Shown here: positions 15,770 through 25,859 of the stretch, one piece after another | How the letters are laid out: each line of letters starts with the position of its first letter | Position numbering within the stretch: the first letter of the stretch is position 1 | NCBI GenBank assembly: GCA_903870275.1 | Contig: CAIQCK010000081.1 | Coordinates: forward strand, 1 to 64,000 | DNA from: an uncultured bacterium | GTDB taxonomy: Bacteria > Verrucomicrobiota > Verrucomicrobiia > CAIQCK01 | DNA length: 64,000 nucleotides | Direction: 5' to 3' | Position numbers and translations under genes: made by a program | The notes under the pieces: model-generated | Database searches by the model: none | What the model saw: only the letters and a program-made list of their open reading frames with translations | What the model was told of the DNA's origin: nothing

Positions 15770-18564
15770 TGAAAATGCTCTTCTTTATGTGGCTGACCGT
15801 CCTCAGCGTGTCGGCTGCGGAACCGCTCTCGATTCAGTTGGGAAACACGAATGAAGAGCACGGGCTGAACGTGCCATCGGGAGGCGACGGCGAAAACAGG
15901 GCGGTCGAGGTTGGTGGCAGTTCCTGCCGCCGGATCGAAGGCGAGAAAGCCCATTACCTTTACGTGAAGGCGGACGCGGCGCGCGTGCCGCCGGGTGACT
16001 ATGACGCCTACGTCTCGGTGGAGTATTTCGACGATGCCCCGCAGTTCGCTCGGGTGGTATACGACGCGGCTCCGGTTGTGCGCGAGAAAAACACGTTCTA
16101 CACCTCGGCGGATGATTCGATTCTGCTGATTGGCAGTGGCCGCTGGCAGCGCGCGGTGATTCATCTGCCGCATGCCCGGTTCGGCCACGGCCAGAACTTT
16201 CAGGGGGATTTCCGGTTGGCGGGCCGCGGACTGGCGGTGCGGCGTGTCGAGGTCGCGTTTTCGCGGCCGAGCGACTATCGGCCCGGCGGTTTCGACACGG
16301 CCAAGCTGGAAGCGCTCCGTGCGCACATCGGCGCGGGCATGGAACTCGATCTCGGTTGCGACGCGACGCCGGCCCAGGCGGCGTTGTATCGGATGCTCGG
16401 CTTTACCTGTGTCGAGTCTTACGTGACGTGGCAGACTGTGGAGGACGCGGGCGAGGGGAAGTGGGACTGGAGTCATTGGGACCGGCAGGTGGAGATTCTG
16501 GAACACGCTGGCTTGAAATGGGCGCCGTTACTCGTATGCGGCCCCGCCTATTCGCTGCCGAAGTGGTTTCGGGAATCGGACCACTCGGTGCCTTACGTAT
16601 GTTTGGAGCATGGCGAGCGGTCAAAAATCCAGTCGCTGTGGGACCCGAAGTTTCGCTTTTGGGTGGATCGGTTTATCAAGGCGTTCGCGCAGCGATATCG
16701 CGACCGCGGCGTGGTGGAACTGGTGCGGCTTGGCGTGACGGGAATTTACGGCGAGACGCTTTATCCGTCCGGGCCGGACAGCGGATGGGCTTTTAAGATT
16801 TCCGGGGTGTTCCACAATCACGCTGGTTGGTGGGCGGGCGACCCGCTTGCGGTGGCGGACTTCCGGCGGTGCATGCAGCGGCGCTACGGCACGATTGCGG
16901 CATTGAACCGTGCGTGGGGCACCGAGCACGCGTCGTTTGACGCTGTCGCGCCGATGCTGCCGGCGAAAGCGCCCTCGCGCCGCGCGCGGCTGGATTTTGT
17001 GAATTGGTATGTGCAGTGCATGACCGATTATTCCGGCTTCTGGGATGCGACGGTGCGGAAACATTTCCCCAAGACGCCGATCTATCAATCACTCGGCGGC
17101 TCTGGTGAACCAGTGTTGGGCGCGGATTTCTCGGCGCAGGCAAAAGCCGCCGCGCCTTGCCTCGTGCGTCTGCGGGTGACCAATGAAGGCAGTGACTATG
17201 CTACGAATTTTGCGATTACTCGCGAGGTGGTGTCGGCGGCGCGCGCGTTCGGATTGGGTTGCGGCGTGGAGCCGGCGAGCCACGTTTCGGCGGAGGGCAA
17301 CGTCGCGCGCATTTACAATGCGACCGCGTCCGGGGCGGGGCATTTGTTCTGCTACAGCGGCAACATCCTCCAGGACCCAACGAGCCTTGCGTTGTTTCGC
17401 CAATACCTTCCCTTTCTTCAACGACGGACACCGGTGGTGCCCGCGGCGCTGTTCCTGCCGAAGACGTCGTGGGAACTGGATGACTCCTGCATCCACCGGA
17501 CGTTGATGGCGGCGCAGGTGTTGCGCGGCACAGTGGATTTCGAGCTGCTCGACCGTACGACGATCGCCACGCCGTTGGCCCGGCGCGCGAAGGTCATGGT
17601 GGTGGCCGAGGCGCCTTATGCCGAGCCGGCGGAGATCGAAGCGCTTCGCCGCTGGGTCGCTCGCGGCGGCATCCTGGTGGCCCGGCCGTCGGCGGATGGG
17701 CTGTTGTTGCGTACGCCGGAGGGGAGTGATGCGTTGCGTGATACGCTGGTATCCATTCCTTCACCAGACTGTCGGCTCATGCGGACAGCGGTTTCCGGTC
17801 CGCCGCCGCGCCATTTCCAACTCGCCATCGGCGACAACGACGCACGGTTCCTCTGGGGCGACTGGCATGGCGTGGAACCCGGCCGCATGGTTTCCCAAAC
17901 GCCCGGCGCCAAAATGCGTTGGACGCGCGCGAAGGCGGGTTGCTATCTGCCCTGTGATCCGACTGCGGACGCCACACTGGTTCTGACCGCGAATTTGCTG
18001 CCGCAATCGTTGCCCGGCCCAAATCGCGTGCTGGTCAATGGCACCGTCGTTGGAACGCTCGACAAAACCGGTTCACGGGTCTGGCGTTTCCCGGTGGCGA
18101 AGGAGCTTCTCGCCGGTCGTCCCATCGCGGAGGTTGCGCTTGAAATCAAAACCTTCCTCCCGCGACAAAGCGGTGACTCGCGCGAACTCGGCATGGCGGT
18201 CAGCGCGTTCGAGATGTTCTCGAAGGGTTGCGAACAGGCGCCGGCGGCGCGGGTTCGGCTGGCATGGGAAATGGACTGGTCGCAGGCCGCGCCGTGTGTC
18301 CGGCGCATCGGTCGCGGCGCGACGTTGACGCTGACGAGCCGCGGACCGTCGGAGTTGAGTGCGGTGGTGGCGGAGGTGCTGGTTCACCCGGAGCGGCTGG
18401 TTCCTGGCGCAAAAGGCGTGGCGTTGCCCGCGGCCGAGGGGGACGGGGTGTTCGGGACGGTGATGACCGACGGCGTTCTGTATTACAACGGGAAGTCGGA
18501 GGCGGATTTGGTGGATGGCGTGAAGGTGCCGGCGCATGGCATTGCATGGAAGAAAACACAATGA
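15766..18564 (+). CDS. Exported GH42-like glycoside hydrolase
   Basis: A 932-residue exported enzyme (signal peptide about 1-18). Residues about 20-170 form an N-terminal beta-sandwich; about 175-480 are a clan A TIM barrel. Candidate acid/base and nucleophile are E330 (GVTGIYGETLYP) and E474 (RVTNEGSD). The run DFRRCMQRRYGTIAALNRAW is typical of GH42 beta-galactosidases and relatives. A Rossmann-like domain follows (VMVVAEAPYAEPAEIEALRR), like the GH42 trimerisation domain, then further beta-rich modules. Exact substrate unknown. The start overlaps the URO-D stop (ATGA) and its stop overlaps the sulfatase start (ATGA). Confidence 0.72.
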   Translation: MMKMLFFMWLTVLSVSAAEPLSIQLGNTNEEHGLNVPSGGDGENRAVEVGGSSCRRIEGEKAHYLYVKADAARVPPGDYDAYVSVEYFDDAPQFARVVYDAAPVVREKNTFYTSADDSILLIGSGRWQRAVIHLPHARFGHGQNFQGDFRLAGRGLAVRRVEVAFSRPSDYRPGGFDTAKLEALRAHIGAGMELDLGCDATPAQAALYRMLGFTCVESYVTWQTVEDAGEGKWDWSHWDRQVEILEHAGLKWAPLLVCGPAYSLPKWFRESDHSVPYVCLEHGERSKIQSLWDPKFRFWVDRFIKAFAQRYRDRGVVELVRLGVTGIYGETLYPSGPDSGWAFKISGVFHNHAGWWAGDPLAVADFRRCMQRRYGTIAALNRAWGTEHASFDAVAPMLPAKAPSRRARLDFVNWYVQCMTDYSGFWDATVRKHFPKTPIYQSLGGSGEPVLGADFSAQAKAAAPCLVRLRVTNEGSDYATNFAITREVVSAARAFGLGCGVEPASHVSAEGNVARIYNATASGAGHLFCYSGNILQDPTSLALFRQYLPFLQRRTPVVPAALFLPKTSWELDDSCIHRTLMAAQVLRGTVDFELLDRTTIATPLARRAKVMVVAEAPYAEPAEIEALRRWVARGGILVARPSADGLLLRTPEGSDALRDTLVSIPSPDCRLMRTAVSGPPPRHFQLAIGDNDARFLWGDWHGVEPGRMVSQTPGAKMRWTRAKAGCYLPCDPTADATLVLTANLLPQSLPGPNRVLVNGTVVGTLDKTGSRVWRFPVAKELLAGRPIAEVALEIKTFLPRQSGDSRELGMAVSAFEMFSKGCEQAPAARVRLAWEMDWSQAAPCVRRIGRGATLTLTSRGPSELSAVVAEVLVHPERLVPGAKGVALPAAEGDGVFGTVMTDGVLYYNGKSEADLVDGVKVPAHGIAWKKTQ

Positions 18565-20075
18565 GCGATACAGCAAAAGTGCATCCCCGGTTCGGGCGTT
18601 TCATTGAAACATGGAGCGCGGTTTTGTTGATCGGGCTGGTCATGGGAATCGGGCTCGCCGCAACGGTTGCCGCCGAAAACAACCGCCCGCCCAACATTCT
18701 GTTCATTCTCGCCGACGATCTCGGCTGGGCCGACCTCGGTTGTTACGGCGCGGACCTGCACGAGACGCCGCGTCTCGACCGTTTCGCCGCGGAGTCGGTC
18801 CGGTTCACCCAGGCCTGCGCGATGTCGGTCTGTTCGCCGACGCGCGCGACGTTGATGACCGGCAAGCACGCCGCACGGCTGCATTACACGATCTGGTCTG
18901 AGGGCGCGATTGAAGGCGGGGCTAAGAACCGCAAGTTGATCGAGGCGGAGGCCATTCATGCTTTGCCGCACAGCGAGACGACCATCGCCAAACGCCTGCA
19001 CGACGCGGGCTATCTCACGGCGCTGGTCGGCAAGTGGCATCTCGGCGGTTGGGATCATTACCCGGAGACGCATGGCTTCGATGTGAACATCGGCGGCACG
19101 GGCTGGGGCGCGCCGGAAACTTTTTGGTGGCCCTACTGCGGCAGCGGACTTTACGGGAAGGAGTTCCGCTATGTGCCGCACCTGGAGTTTGGAAAGCCCG
19201 GCGAATTTCTCACCGACCGGCTTACCGACGAGGCGATGAAGGTGATGGACCATGCGGACGGGAAACCGTTCTTCCTCTACCTCGCCCACCACTCGGTCCA
19301 CACGCCGATCGAGGCAAAGGTGGATGACATTAAATATTTCGACGCGAAGATTCGCGACGGGATGCATCACCGCCACGGCATCTACGCCGCGATGACGAAG
19401 AACCTCGACGAGAACGTCGGCCGCGTTCTCGATCACCTGAAGCAGCGCGGCCTCGACCGCAACACTGTGGTGATCTTCGCCAGCGATAACGGCGGCTACG
19501 TCGGTTACGACACCCGGTGCGGACGCGAAATACCGGTGACGGACAATGCGCCGCTGCGTTCGGGCAAAGGCTCGCTCTACGAAGGCGGCGTCCGCGTGCC
19601 GCTGCTGATCCGCTGGCCGGGTGTGACGCCGCGGGGCGCAGTCTGCGACGAGCCGGTGATCCTCACGGACATGCTTCAGACGTTGCTCGGTGTCGTGGGA
19701 TTGCCGCCGGCGACCGACGCCACGGATGGTCTGGACCTTGGCCTGCTCCTGAAAAATCCCGCGGCAAAGCTCAACCGCGACGCGCTGTTCTTCCACTACC
19801 CGCATTACTACCACACGACGACGCCGGTGAGCGCGATCCGGGCGCGCGACTGGAAGCTGCTGGAGTATTTCGAGGACAATCATGTGGAGCTCTATAACCT
19901 GCGCGACGATCCTTCCGAGCAGCATGACCTCGCGAAGGAAATGCCCGACCGCGCCGCCGGGCTTCGCGAGCGGCTGCACGCCTGGCGCGATTCGGTTGGC
20001 GCGGCGCTGCCAACGCCCAATCCGAATTTCAAAGGCCGCAATCCCAAACCGAAAAACTCGCAAGTCACGCCGTAA
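18561..20075 (+). CDS. Type I (formylglycine) sulfatase
   Basis: A 504-residue sulfatase. The start is at the ATG at 18561, which overlaps the preceding stop; a hydrophobic segment (about 20-37) is the signal or anchor. The calcium-binding start PNILFILADDLGWADLGCYG is followed by C91-S-P-T-R, whose Cys must be oxidised to formylglycine. Later motifs are LVGKWHLGG, FFLYLAHHSVHTPIE, VVIFASDNGG, GKGSLYEGGVRVPLLIRWPG. These enzymes remove sulfate esters from polysaccharides in the periplasm. No maturation enzyme is encoded in the window. Its place after a galactosidase-like enzyme fits stepwise desulfation and cleavage. Confidence 0.93.
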   Translation: MSDTAKVHPRFGRFIETWSAVLLIGLVMGIGLAATVAAENNRPPNILFILADDLGWADLGCYGADLHETPRLDRFAAESVRFTQACAMSVCSPTRATLMTGKHAARLHYTIWSEGAIEGGAKNRKLIEAEAIHALPHSETTIAKRLHDAGYLTALVGKWHLGGWDHYPETHGFDVNIGGTGWGAPETFWWPYCGSGLYGKEFRYVPHLEFGKPGEFLTDRLTDEAMKVMDHADGKPFFLYLAHHSVHTPIEAKVDDIKYFDAKIRDGMHHRHGIYAAMTKNLDENVGRVLDHLKQRGLDRNTVVIFASDNGGYVGYDTRCGREIPVTDNAPLRSGKGSLYEGGVRVPLLIRWPGVTPRGAVCDEPVILTDMLQTLLGVVGLPPATDATDGLDLGLLLKNPAAKLNRDALFFHYPHYYHTTTPVSAIRARDWKLLEYFEDNHVELYNLRDDPSEQHDLAKEMPDRAAGLRERLHAWRDSVGAALPTPNPNFKGRNPKPKNSQVTP

Positions 20076-20143
20076 AAACACGTGATTAACTTGCCCACTT
20101 GGTTGCTGGACAAACACCCGGACGGGACGGCATAAGAGTTACG

Positions 20144-23100
20144 ATGAATCGCGTCCTGACGGCGTTCCTGATTTTGGGTCTGCTTGGCCCGGCACTCGCG
20201 ACGGCACGCGGAGCCGACTTGATTGGCTACGGGCGCATCGAGCCAACGGTGCGCGTCGAGCGGCCCGGCGAGGGCGTGGTGACGTTCGGCTGCGAGAGCG
20301 CCGGGCACGCCGACCGGCTGCTGAGCAAGCTGCGCGCGGATCTTACGTGGGACAAGCTGCTCGGCATCCGCACCATCACGCTGCGCAACGGCGCGCCGGC
20401 GCTGGCATTGGAGGGAAGCGGCGTGTTGGTGTTGGCGAGACGCGGGGACACTGTGTATGCCGTTGCGGGTGAGTCGCCGGAATCGGTCGAGGCGCTTTTG
20501 AAACGGCACGGGCTGGAGGGCCGGGACGTTCATTTCACGGCGGAGAAGCCGCACCCGATGTCGCTGGACTTCTTCGACCTGCGGCCAATCAGTTTTTACT
20601 ACCATCAACTGAACGTGCTGGACCTGGCGAAAGGCTTGAAACGCTACGACCGCGATGTGCTGGCGCAGCCGGCGGATTTTGGGGCGCGTTTGGATTTCGG
20701 TTACAGCCTGTTCAATCCGTTCTTCGGCATGGACGAACTGGCGGACGGGGCGGAGCATTTGTTTCCGCTGATGACGTCCATCGCGCAGGCGAAGGCCCAT
20801 GACATGGTGTTCATGACGCACTGCGGCCATTATCTGGCGCCGTGGTGGATGCGGAACCGGTTCCCGCGCGACATCGTCCAATGGGACCCGCTCGCGATCA
20901 CCGGTTGGGGGACGCTCGGCGCGATGGGCGGGACGCACCTGAGCCAGTCCGCGTCACCGGAGGCCTACGCCTACGCGCGGCGGTTCACGGGGCAGGCGCT
21001 CGATCTTTTGAAAACGACGGTCGGCGACAACCTCGGGTGCGTGCGCGTCATCGGCGGCGGTCATCCGGGCGACGAGATGGGACTGCATCACCTGAGCACC
21101 GAGTTCATGGATTACGACGAAGCGGGGCAGGAAGGTTTTCGCCGCTGGCTGCGCGAAACGCGCCGACTTGATTTGGCAACGCTGGGCCGGCGTTGGTATG
21201 ACGACCCGCGGCATTTCAAATCGTGGGCGGACGTGAGCATTCCGTCGCACTTTGAGTTTTTCGGCGGCTTCGGCAACGGGACGTTCGATTTGCATGACCA
21301 CTGGCTCTGGCGACCGGACAACACCAGCGCCGAATCCGAGGGCTGGGGCAAGCCCGATTACCGGGCTGGCGAGGAGTGGACGCCGACCAATCTTGTCCCG
21401 TCCATGGAACAGCTTTTTCTGTTCGGTTCGGCGCGCGACAAGACCCTGCGCGACGGCAAGAGCACCGTGGCCTGGTTTCGCAAGGAATTCGACGCCTCGG
21501 CGTGGCTCGAGAAAAACCGCGGGCGGCAGGTGTTTCTGGTCGCGAACGTCAACGATGAGCGGAACAAGCCGGTGGAGGTGTTTTTCAACGACGCCTATCT
21601 CGGATTGATCAGCCCAAAGACGGTGCGCGTCGGGCCGATCGCGTTTGAGGCCACGACATTGGTGAAGCCGGGCCGAAACGTGATCTGCCTCAAGACGCAC
21701 AGTGGCGTGATTCGCGGGCCGGTGTTCCTGACGACCGAGGAGCCGCGGCGTTATCCGTATCTGGGCCGCTGCGGCAACGCGCGGTGGGTGGACCTGCGCG
21801 ATTGGACGAACGAGAAACTCATCGCCGGTTGGCTGCGCGAGGCGCGGTTCGCGCGCGAGCGGTTGCCGGACATTCCGCTGATGTTTGTGCCCGGCTCGTG
21901 GCGGGGATTTTCCGATCAGTTCCTCGACTTGAAGCGCGAAGTCGGCATCGCCTCCATTCACAACACGGGCAGCGAAGTTGGCTTCAATCCGTCGTGGGCC
22001 GGTGTCGGTTACGTCTGGGGCGCTTACATGAGTTCGGAGGAGAGCGCCACCGTCCCCGAGCCGCTGCGTCTCAATCGCGAACTGGCGTGGATGCTGCTCA
22101 ACGCTCACGGTCATCACAATTTTTACTACGACGCGGTGGATGGCATGCACATCGAGCAGAAGACGGGCTGGTTCACGAAGAACGCGCGGCTGCTGGAACT
22201 GTTTGCCAAGGCCAACTGGCAGAAGCCGTCGGTGGCGGTGCTGCACGCGGCGGGCAACGAAAAATATTCTCCCTATAGCACGACCGTGGATGAATTCGAC
22301 ATCGCCCAGCAGGCGTTGCCTGCGGCGCATTTCAACAACGTCTATGTGACCGAAGCCGAGTTGAAAGCCGGACTGGCCAACGACTACCCCGTCGTGTTCG
22401 ACGCCGGCACGCCGGTGATGGACGACGCGCTCATCCGCGCCATCGAGCGCTACGTCCGCGCGGGCGGCACGTTTGTTGCCGTGGACACCACCGGCCGCCA
22501 CGCATTGCTGGAAGCCGACGCGTGGCCGCTGGCAAAGCTGGCAGGCTTGAAGCCACTCGGCAAACGCGAGAACGCCAAGCTTACGATTCCTGCCGGCAAC
22601 GCGCTGCTGAAACGGCTCGCGGGAATGAAGTTCCAAGGCAGCGGGCTGGCGTTCGACGCGGCGAACATCCCGCCGGAGAACGTGCTGGCCCGATGGGAGG
22701 ATGGCGCTGTTGTCGCCGCGATGCGCCCGCTCGGCCGCGGTCGGCTCGTGGTGCTAGGCTCCTCGTTCTGGCACAGCACTTCCGACCGCTCGGCCGACGG
22801 CGTCGCCATCGCCGGCAACATCCAGACGGCGTTTCTTACCGATCTCTTTGCCGGCGCGGGCATCGCGAAGGAGGCGGACTCGGACGGCGAAGACATCTGG
22901 CTGCGGCGGTTCGTCACCAAGAACGGACTTCAGGATTGGTTGATGGCCTACAACAACGGCCGCGGCGCGGCCAAAGATCTGACACTGACGTTCCCGCTCG
23001 CGCACCGGCCTGCCCGTGTGCTCGACATGGTCACAGGGCAGCCGCTGCAATTCAGTTTCGAGAACGGAATGGTGTGCGTGTCGAACGTGAGCCTCGAATC

Positions 23101-24055
23101 GAACCAAATCCGGATTTTCGGCGTCGAGCGCGGAAGTTTTGTCGATGCGATGGAACACTGGTTTGCCGAGAAGCGACGCTACGAATCGCGGCCAACACCG
23201 ACGGCTGAACCCGAGGCGTTGCCGACACCACCGGCGCGCGACGTGGTGTTCGACACGTTCCAGTTTCGCCAGGCTGGGCCGACGGCCACCAACGATCTCG
23301 CGTGGCTGACGGAGCTGGCCAATGGGCCGGCTTGGAAAAAAGTCGGCTGCGGTTTTTGGGATGAGATGGGTTACGACGCGAAAGGGATCGGTTTGTATCG
23401 CCAGACGTTCCGCACGCCCGAGTCTTGGCGCGGCCATCGCGTGCTGCTGGCGTTTGCGTCGTATGACTATCCGGTGTTTCTCGAACAGGCCACGGTTTAT
23501 CTCAACGGTCAGCGCGCGGGCGATTACCACGCTCACGGCTGGGCCAACTTCGACGTGCTGGACATCACGCCGTGGCTCAAGCGCGGCGACAATTCGTTGG
23601 CGGTGTTGGTGCAGGCGTCCGAGGTGCGCGGCGGCTACGTCGGCCAGCTTGTCGCGTTTGCGATGGAAAAACTCGAAGACGCGCGCGAGTTGAAGAGCGG
23701 CTGGAAACTCTTTTCCGACAACCGCAACTTCGTTCCCGCCGAACTGCCGCTCGAAAAAACGGGCCGCCACTTGGAGACGGATGTCGCCATGCCCGCCGCG
23801 TGGAAAAACAAGGATGTGTTTTTGGAGTTTGAAGTCAGCGACCGCTGGGTCGGGATCGTGATGATCAATGGCCGTCCCATCGCCTATAACCAGTCGTTGC
23901 ATCCGTATGGGAACATCATGCAGGTCAACCTGCATCCGTGGGCGAAGCCCGGCGAAGTCAACCGCATTGAACTCTGGCCACGCACGCCGGAGGACACGGC
24001 GAAATCGAAAATGATCGTGAAATCCGTGCGCATTGGCGCCGTGTCCCGGAAATGA
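20144..24055 (+). CDS. Giant exported glycosidase-like multidomain protein
   Basis: A 1303-residue exported protein; start at the ATG at 20144, which begins signal peptide MNRVLTAFLILGLLG. The first 150 residues form a leader domain. A barrel-like part follows (HCGHYLAPWWMRNRFPR, IGGGHPGDEMGLHHLSTEFM), interrupted by a galactose-binding-like beta-sandwich (WFRKEFDASAWL.. VFLVANVNDERNKPVEVFF), a second barrel segment, a Rossmann-like region (YVRAGGTFVAVDTTGRH), and two C-terminal jelly rolls (YLNGQRAGDYHAHGW; MINGRPIAYNQ). The layout resembles very large GH42-like or GH2-like proteins. I cannot name the catalytic pair. Stop overlaps the next start. Confidence 0.6.
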   Translation: MNRVLTAFLILGLLGPALATARGADLIGYGRIEPTVRVERPGEGVVTFGCESAGHADRLLSKLRADLTWDKLLGIRTITLRNGAPALALEGSGVLVLARRGDTVYAVAGESPESVEALLKRHGLEGRDVHFTAEKPHPMSLDFFDLRPISFYYHQLNVLDLAKGLKRYDRDVLAQPADFGARLDFGYSLFNPFFGMDELADGAEHLFPLMTSIAQAKAHDMVFMTHCGHYLAPWWMRNRFPRDIVQWDPLAITGWGTLGAMGGTHLSQSASPEAYAYARRFTGQALDLLKTTVGDNLGCVRVIGGGHPGDEMGLHHLSTEFMDYDEAGQEGFRRWLRETRRLDLATLGRRWYDDPRHFKSWADVSIPSHFEFFGGFGNGTFDLHDHWLWRPDNTSAESEGWGKPDYRAGEEWTPTNLVPSMEQLFLFGSARDKTLRDGKSTVAWFRKEFDASAWLEKNRGRQVFLVANVNDERNKPVEVFFNDAYLGLISPKTVRVGPIAFEATTLVKPGRNVICLKTHSGVIRGPVFLTTEEPRRYPYLGRCGNARWVDLRDWTNEKLIAGWLREARFARERLPDIPLMFVPGSWRGFSDQFLDLKREVGIASIHNTGSEVGFNPSWAGVGYVWGAYMSSEESATVPEPLRLNRELAWMLLNAHGHHNFYYDAVDGMHIEQKTGWFTKNARLLELFAKANWQKPSVAVLHAAGNEKYSPYSTTVDEFDIAQQALPAAHFNNVYVTEAELKAGLANDYPVVFDAGTPVMDDALIRAIERYVRAGGTFVAVDTTGRHALLEADAWPLAKLAGLKPLGKRENAKLTIPAGNALLKRLAGMKFQGSGLAFDAANIPPENVLARWEDGAVVAAMRPLGRGRLVVLGSSFWHSTSDRSADGVAIAGNIQTAFLTDLFAGAGIAKEADSDGEDIWLRRFVTKNGLQDWLMAYNNGRGAAKDLTLTFPLAHRPARVLDMVTGQPLQFSFENGMVCVSNVSLESNQIRIFGVERGSFVDAMEHWFAEKRRYESRPTPTAEPEALPTPPARDVVFDTFQFRQAGPTATNDLAWLTELANGPAWKKVGCGFWDEMGYDAKGIGLYRQTFRTPESWRGHRVLLAFASYDYPVFLEQATVYLNGQRAGDYHAHGWANFDVLDITPWLKRGDNSLAVLVQASEVRGGYVGQLVAFAMEKLEDARELKSGWKLFSDNRNFVPAELPLEKTGRHLETDVAMPAAWKNKDVFLEFEVSDRWVGIVMINGRPIAYNQSLHPYGNIMQVNLHPWAKPGEVNRIELWPRTPEDTAKSKMIVKSVRIGAVSRK

Positions 24056-24765
24056 AAAACCATCGAACATGTTTTGCGGTGGCTTGTTTGCTGTGGCTGT
24101 TGATGGGCGTTGCGCCCGGCTGCGACGCGGCAGAGGCGACTGACCCAAAGAACCTTATCGAGAACGGCGGCTTTGAGAATTGGGCGCCGCTCGATCCAAA
24201 CTTCTCGCGCGGTGACGCTCTGCAAAACGTCATTCTCATTCCACCGAATCTCGCGCCGGCGGGCTGGTCGCTGATGCATGAACGCGTGAAGCATCAAAAC
24301 CGGACCGCGACGATTGCGATGGACGAACAAGTGAAGCACGGCGGCGCGCGTTCGGTGCGCATCGAGAACCGGGACATGCGCGACATCACGCTCGTGATGT
24401 ATTCGACCGAGCGGTTTGCGCGGCAGCCCGGCGACCCGCGCAATATCCGTCCTAACCGCCGCTATCTGGTGCGCTGGTGGGTCAAGGGCGAGAACGTTCG
24501 CGAGGATGGCACGGGGCCGATTTTGATGATGTTTTACATGTCGGAGAAGGACGGCAAACCCGGCCGCGTTAACACGAGCGAGGGAGGCGTGGAACTTCCC
24601 AAGGGAACCTTCGATTGGCAGCGCCGACAGCTTGTTTTCATCACCGACGAGAATGCGAAATGGGCCACGATGACTTTTCAACTCCGTTGGACCACCGGCA
24701 CCATTTGGTATGACGACATCGAGTTGTTGGACCGGGGGCCGGTAACGCCGGTGAAAACCTACTGA
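24052..24765 (+). CDS. Exported carbohydrate-binding jelly-roll protein
   Basis: A 237-residue protein with a signal peptide ending around PGCDAAEA. It begins NLIENGGFENWAP, the hallmark opening of CBM4/9/22-type beta-sandwiches, contains ARSVRIENRD and YLVRWWVKGE in the expected strands, and ends with TIWYDDIELLDRG, the calcium-site closing strand of these domains. There is no catalytic module, so it probably binds glycan or stabilises the large preceding protein, with which it overlaps by ATGA. Start codon identity is therefore firm. Confidence 0.75.
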   Translation: MKNHRTCFAVACLLWLLMGVAPGCDAAEATDPKNLIENGGFENWAPLDPNFSRGDALQNVILIPPNLAPAGWSLMHERVKHQNRTATIAMDEQVKHGGARSVRIENRDMRDITLVMYSTERFARQPGDPRNIRPNRRYLVRWWVKGENVREDGTGPILMMFYMSEKDGKPGRVNTSEGGVELPKGTFDWQRRQLVFITDENAKWATMTFQLRWTTGTIWYDDIELLDRGPVTPVKTY

Positions 24766-24776
24766 GACACAACACC

Positions 24777-25814
24777 ATGAAAATGACTTCACGGGAAAGA
24801 GTGCTGGCGGCGTTGCGGCGCGAACAACCGGACCGCACGCCACGCGATTTCTGGGCGGAGCCGCCGGCCATGAAGCGGCTCTTCGCGCACGTCGGCCACT
24901 CGGACAAGGACAAGCTGCTCGATGCGCTCGGCGTGGACGTGCGCCATCTGGAGGCGCCCGCGCCGGCGGAGCGCGACGCGGGCGGCGGCCTGTTCCAGAA
25001 TTTCTGGGGCGAGCGTTACGTTTATAACCAGACGCCGTGGGGACCGATGCGCGAGGACGCCAAAGGCGCGCTCGCCGGCGCGGCCAGCTTTTCGGAATTG
25101 GTGGCGTTTCCGTGGCCGACGGCGGATTGTCTCGACCGTTCCCAACTGAAGGCGCAGTGCGCGCGATACGAGAACCATGCGCTGCTCTATGGCTTTGCTG
25201 ACATCTGGCAGCGGCCGGCGCTGGTGCGCGGATGGGAGGACATGTTCATGGACATGGCCGAGCGGCCCGAGTGGGTCCACTTCCTGAGCCGGAAGTTCAC
25301 TGACTTTTATCTGGAGGATTACACGCGCGCCGCGGAGATCACGAACGGGCGGATTGACCTCTATCTCGTCATCAGCGACCTCGGCACACAACGCGGACCG
25401 CTCATCTCGACCGGCATGTTCCGCGAGTTCATCGCGCCGTATGTGAAGGAGATGACGGGCCTGATCCACCGCCTCGGCGGCCGGGCGCTCTATCACAGTT
25501 GCGGCACCATCCGGCCGTTCATCCCGGAACTGATCGCATGTGGCGTGGATGTGCTTGATCCGATCCAGCCAACCGGCCCGGAGATGGAGCCGGAAAGCCT
25601 CAAGCGCGATTTTGGCGACCGGCTGAGTTTTCACGGCGGCATTGACATGCAGAACCTGCTGCCGAAAGCGACGCCCGCCGAGGTGGAGACCGAGGTCCGC
25701 CGCTACTGCGAAGTGCTTGGCAAGGGCGGCGGCTACATTCTCGGCCCGGCGCACTTGTTCCAGCCCGACGTGCCGCCGGAGAACATCCTTGCGGTTTACC
25801 GGGGCGGTGTGTGA
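24777..25814 (+). CDS. URO-D/MtaA-like family protein
   Basis: A 345-residue cytoplasmic URO-D-superfamily protein with the canonical start SRERVLAALRREQPDRTPRD, barrel motif LYLVISDLGTQRGPLIST, LYHSCGTIRPFIPEL (H-x-C-G) and the end HLFQPDVPPENILAVY. It keeps the first two presumed zinc ligands but lacks a clear C-terminal Cys. It begins 11 bases after the carbohydrate-binding gene, well inside the operon. Three URO-D proteins of clearly different sequence in one glycan operon suggest different substrates rather than redundancy. No corrinoid protein is encoded nearby. Confidence 0.88.
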   Translation: MKMTSRERVLAALRREQPDRTPRDFWAEPPAMKRLFAHVGHSDKDKLLDALGVDVRHLEAPAPAERDAGGGLFQNFWGERYVYNQTPWGPMREDAKGALAGAASFSELVAFPWPTADCLDRSQLKAQCARYENHALLYGFADIWQRPALVRGWEDMFMDMAERPEWVHFLSRKFTDFYLEDYTRAAEITNGRIDLYLVISDLGTQRGPLISTGMFREFIAPYVKEMTGLIHRLGGRALYHSCGTIRPFIPELIACGVDVLDPIQPTGPEMEPESLKRDFGDRLSFHGGIDMQNLLPKATPAEVETEVRRYCEVLGKGGGYILGPAHLFQPDVPPENILAVYRGGV

Positions 25815-25859
25815 TGAGCGCTGACAGGACCTCGTTGTCATGAGCCACGGAGGATCACG

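Noticed and set aside
18228..18560. Upstream extension of the first sulfatase
   Set aside because: It would overlap the glycosidase by more than 300 bases. The ATGA junction at 18561 and the following hydrophobic signal segment mark the true start.
20954..24148. Long minus-strand frames opposite the 1303-residue gene
   Set aside because: Same shadow effect. The plus strand has signal peptide, jelly-roll motifs and ATGA coupling.
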